Shown here in pieces: positions 63,590 to 64,000 of a stretch of DNA of 64,000 bases. Positions within the stretch are counted from its first letter, which is position 1, and every line of letters starts with the position of its first letter. Source of the DNA: Nemopilema nomurai (Eukaryota > Cnidaria > Scyphozoa > Rhizostomeae > Rhizostomatidae); assembly GCA_003864495.1 (NCBI GenBank), contig ML133395.1, positions 665,492-729,491 of the forward strand. Direction: 5' to 3'. The notes under the pieces were generated by a model. It was not told the DNA's origin. It made no database searches and saw nothing but the letters and a program-made list of their open reading frames with translations. The translations under genes were made by a program, and so were the position numbers.

Positions 63590-64000
<411 letters not shown>

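Overview
The window is a tandem array of replication-dependent histone genes from an invertebrate animal. The evidence is that all five histone classes repeat in the fixed order H2A(-) H2B(+) H1(+) H3(-) H4(+), none has an intron, and every gene is followed within about 45-70 nt by a 16-nt histone 3' stem-loop instead of a poly(A) signal. H3 is of the replication-dependent H3.2 type (A31, S96, C110). The phylum cannot be fixed from the sequence. Unusual features are a 135-residue H2B with a long lysine/glycine-rich tail and a 127-residue H2A ending KAAKS.

Layout: unit 1 about 1.5-11.4 kb; unit 2 about 13.8-24.9 kb; unit 3 about 25.6-27.8 kb, cut off after H2B by a run of N (27769-28330); unit 4 about 29.4-37.1 kb; unit 5 about 39.2-51.8 kb; unit 6 from about 53.8 kb to the window end, stopping at the H3 start codon. 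There are 26 histone genes: 17 have intact reading frames and 9 carry small indels. Only unit 4 has five intact genes. H2A/H2B share a divergent promoter of about 336 bp and H3/H4 share one of about 700 bp. H1 has its own promoter. A GGCGCC or GGCGGG core resembling an E2F site lies in front of every gene class, which fits joint S-phase expression. The products together form the nucleosome octamer (H2A, H2B, H3, H4) and bind linker DNA (H1).

The spacers are AT-rich and explain why unit length varies. They hold (a) long runs of a degenerate satellite of about 160 bp, on both the H1-H3 and H4-H2A sides, each monomer carrying a small inverted repeat; (b) a hAT-like element of about 1.2 kb in the H2B-H1 spacer; (c) a MITE of about 135 bp present in units 2, 3, 5 and 6 but absent from 1 and 4; (d) in unit 5 only, a 294-bp hAT-type MITE with 8-bp target duplication and a 707-bp Harbinger-type element carrying a broken transposase fragment; and (e) one or two copies of an exon-like relic with a caspase-like EACRGG motif.

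Most notable: the stem-loop sequence is tied to transcription strand (GGUUUU stem on all minus-strand genes, AGCUUU stem on all plus-strand genes), a shared GGCGCC motif occurs across the promoters, and the spacer relics record duplication, insertion and unequal recombination among units.
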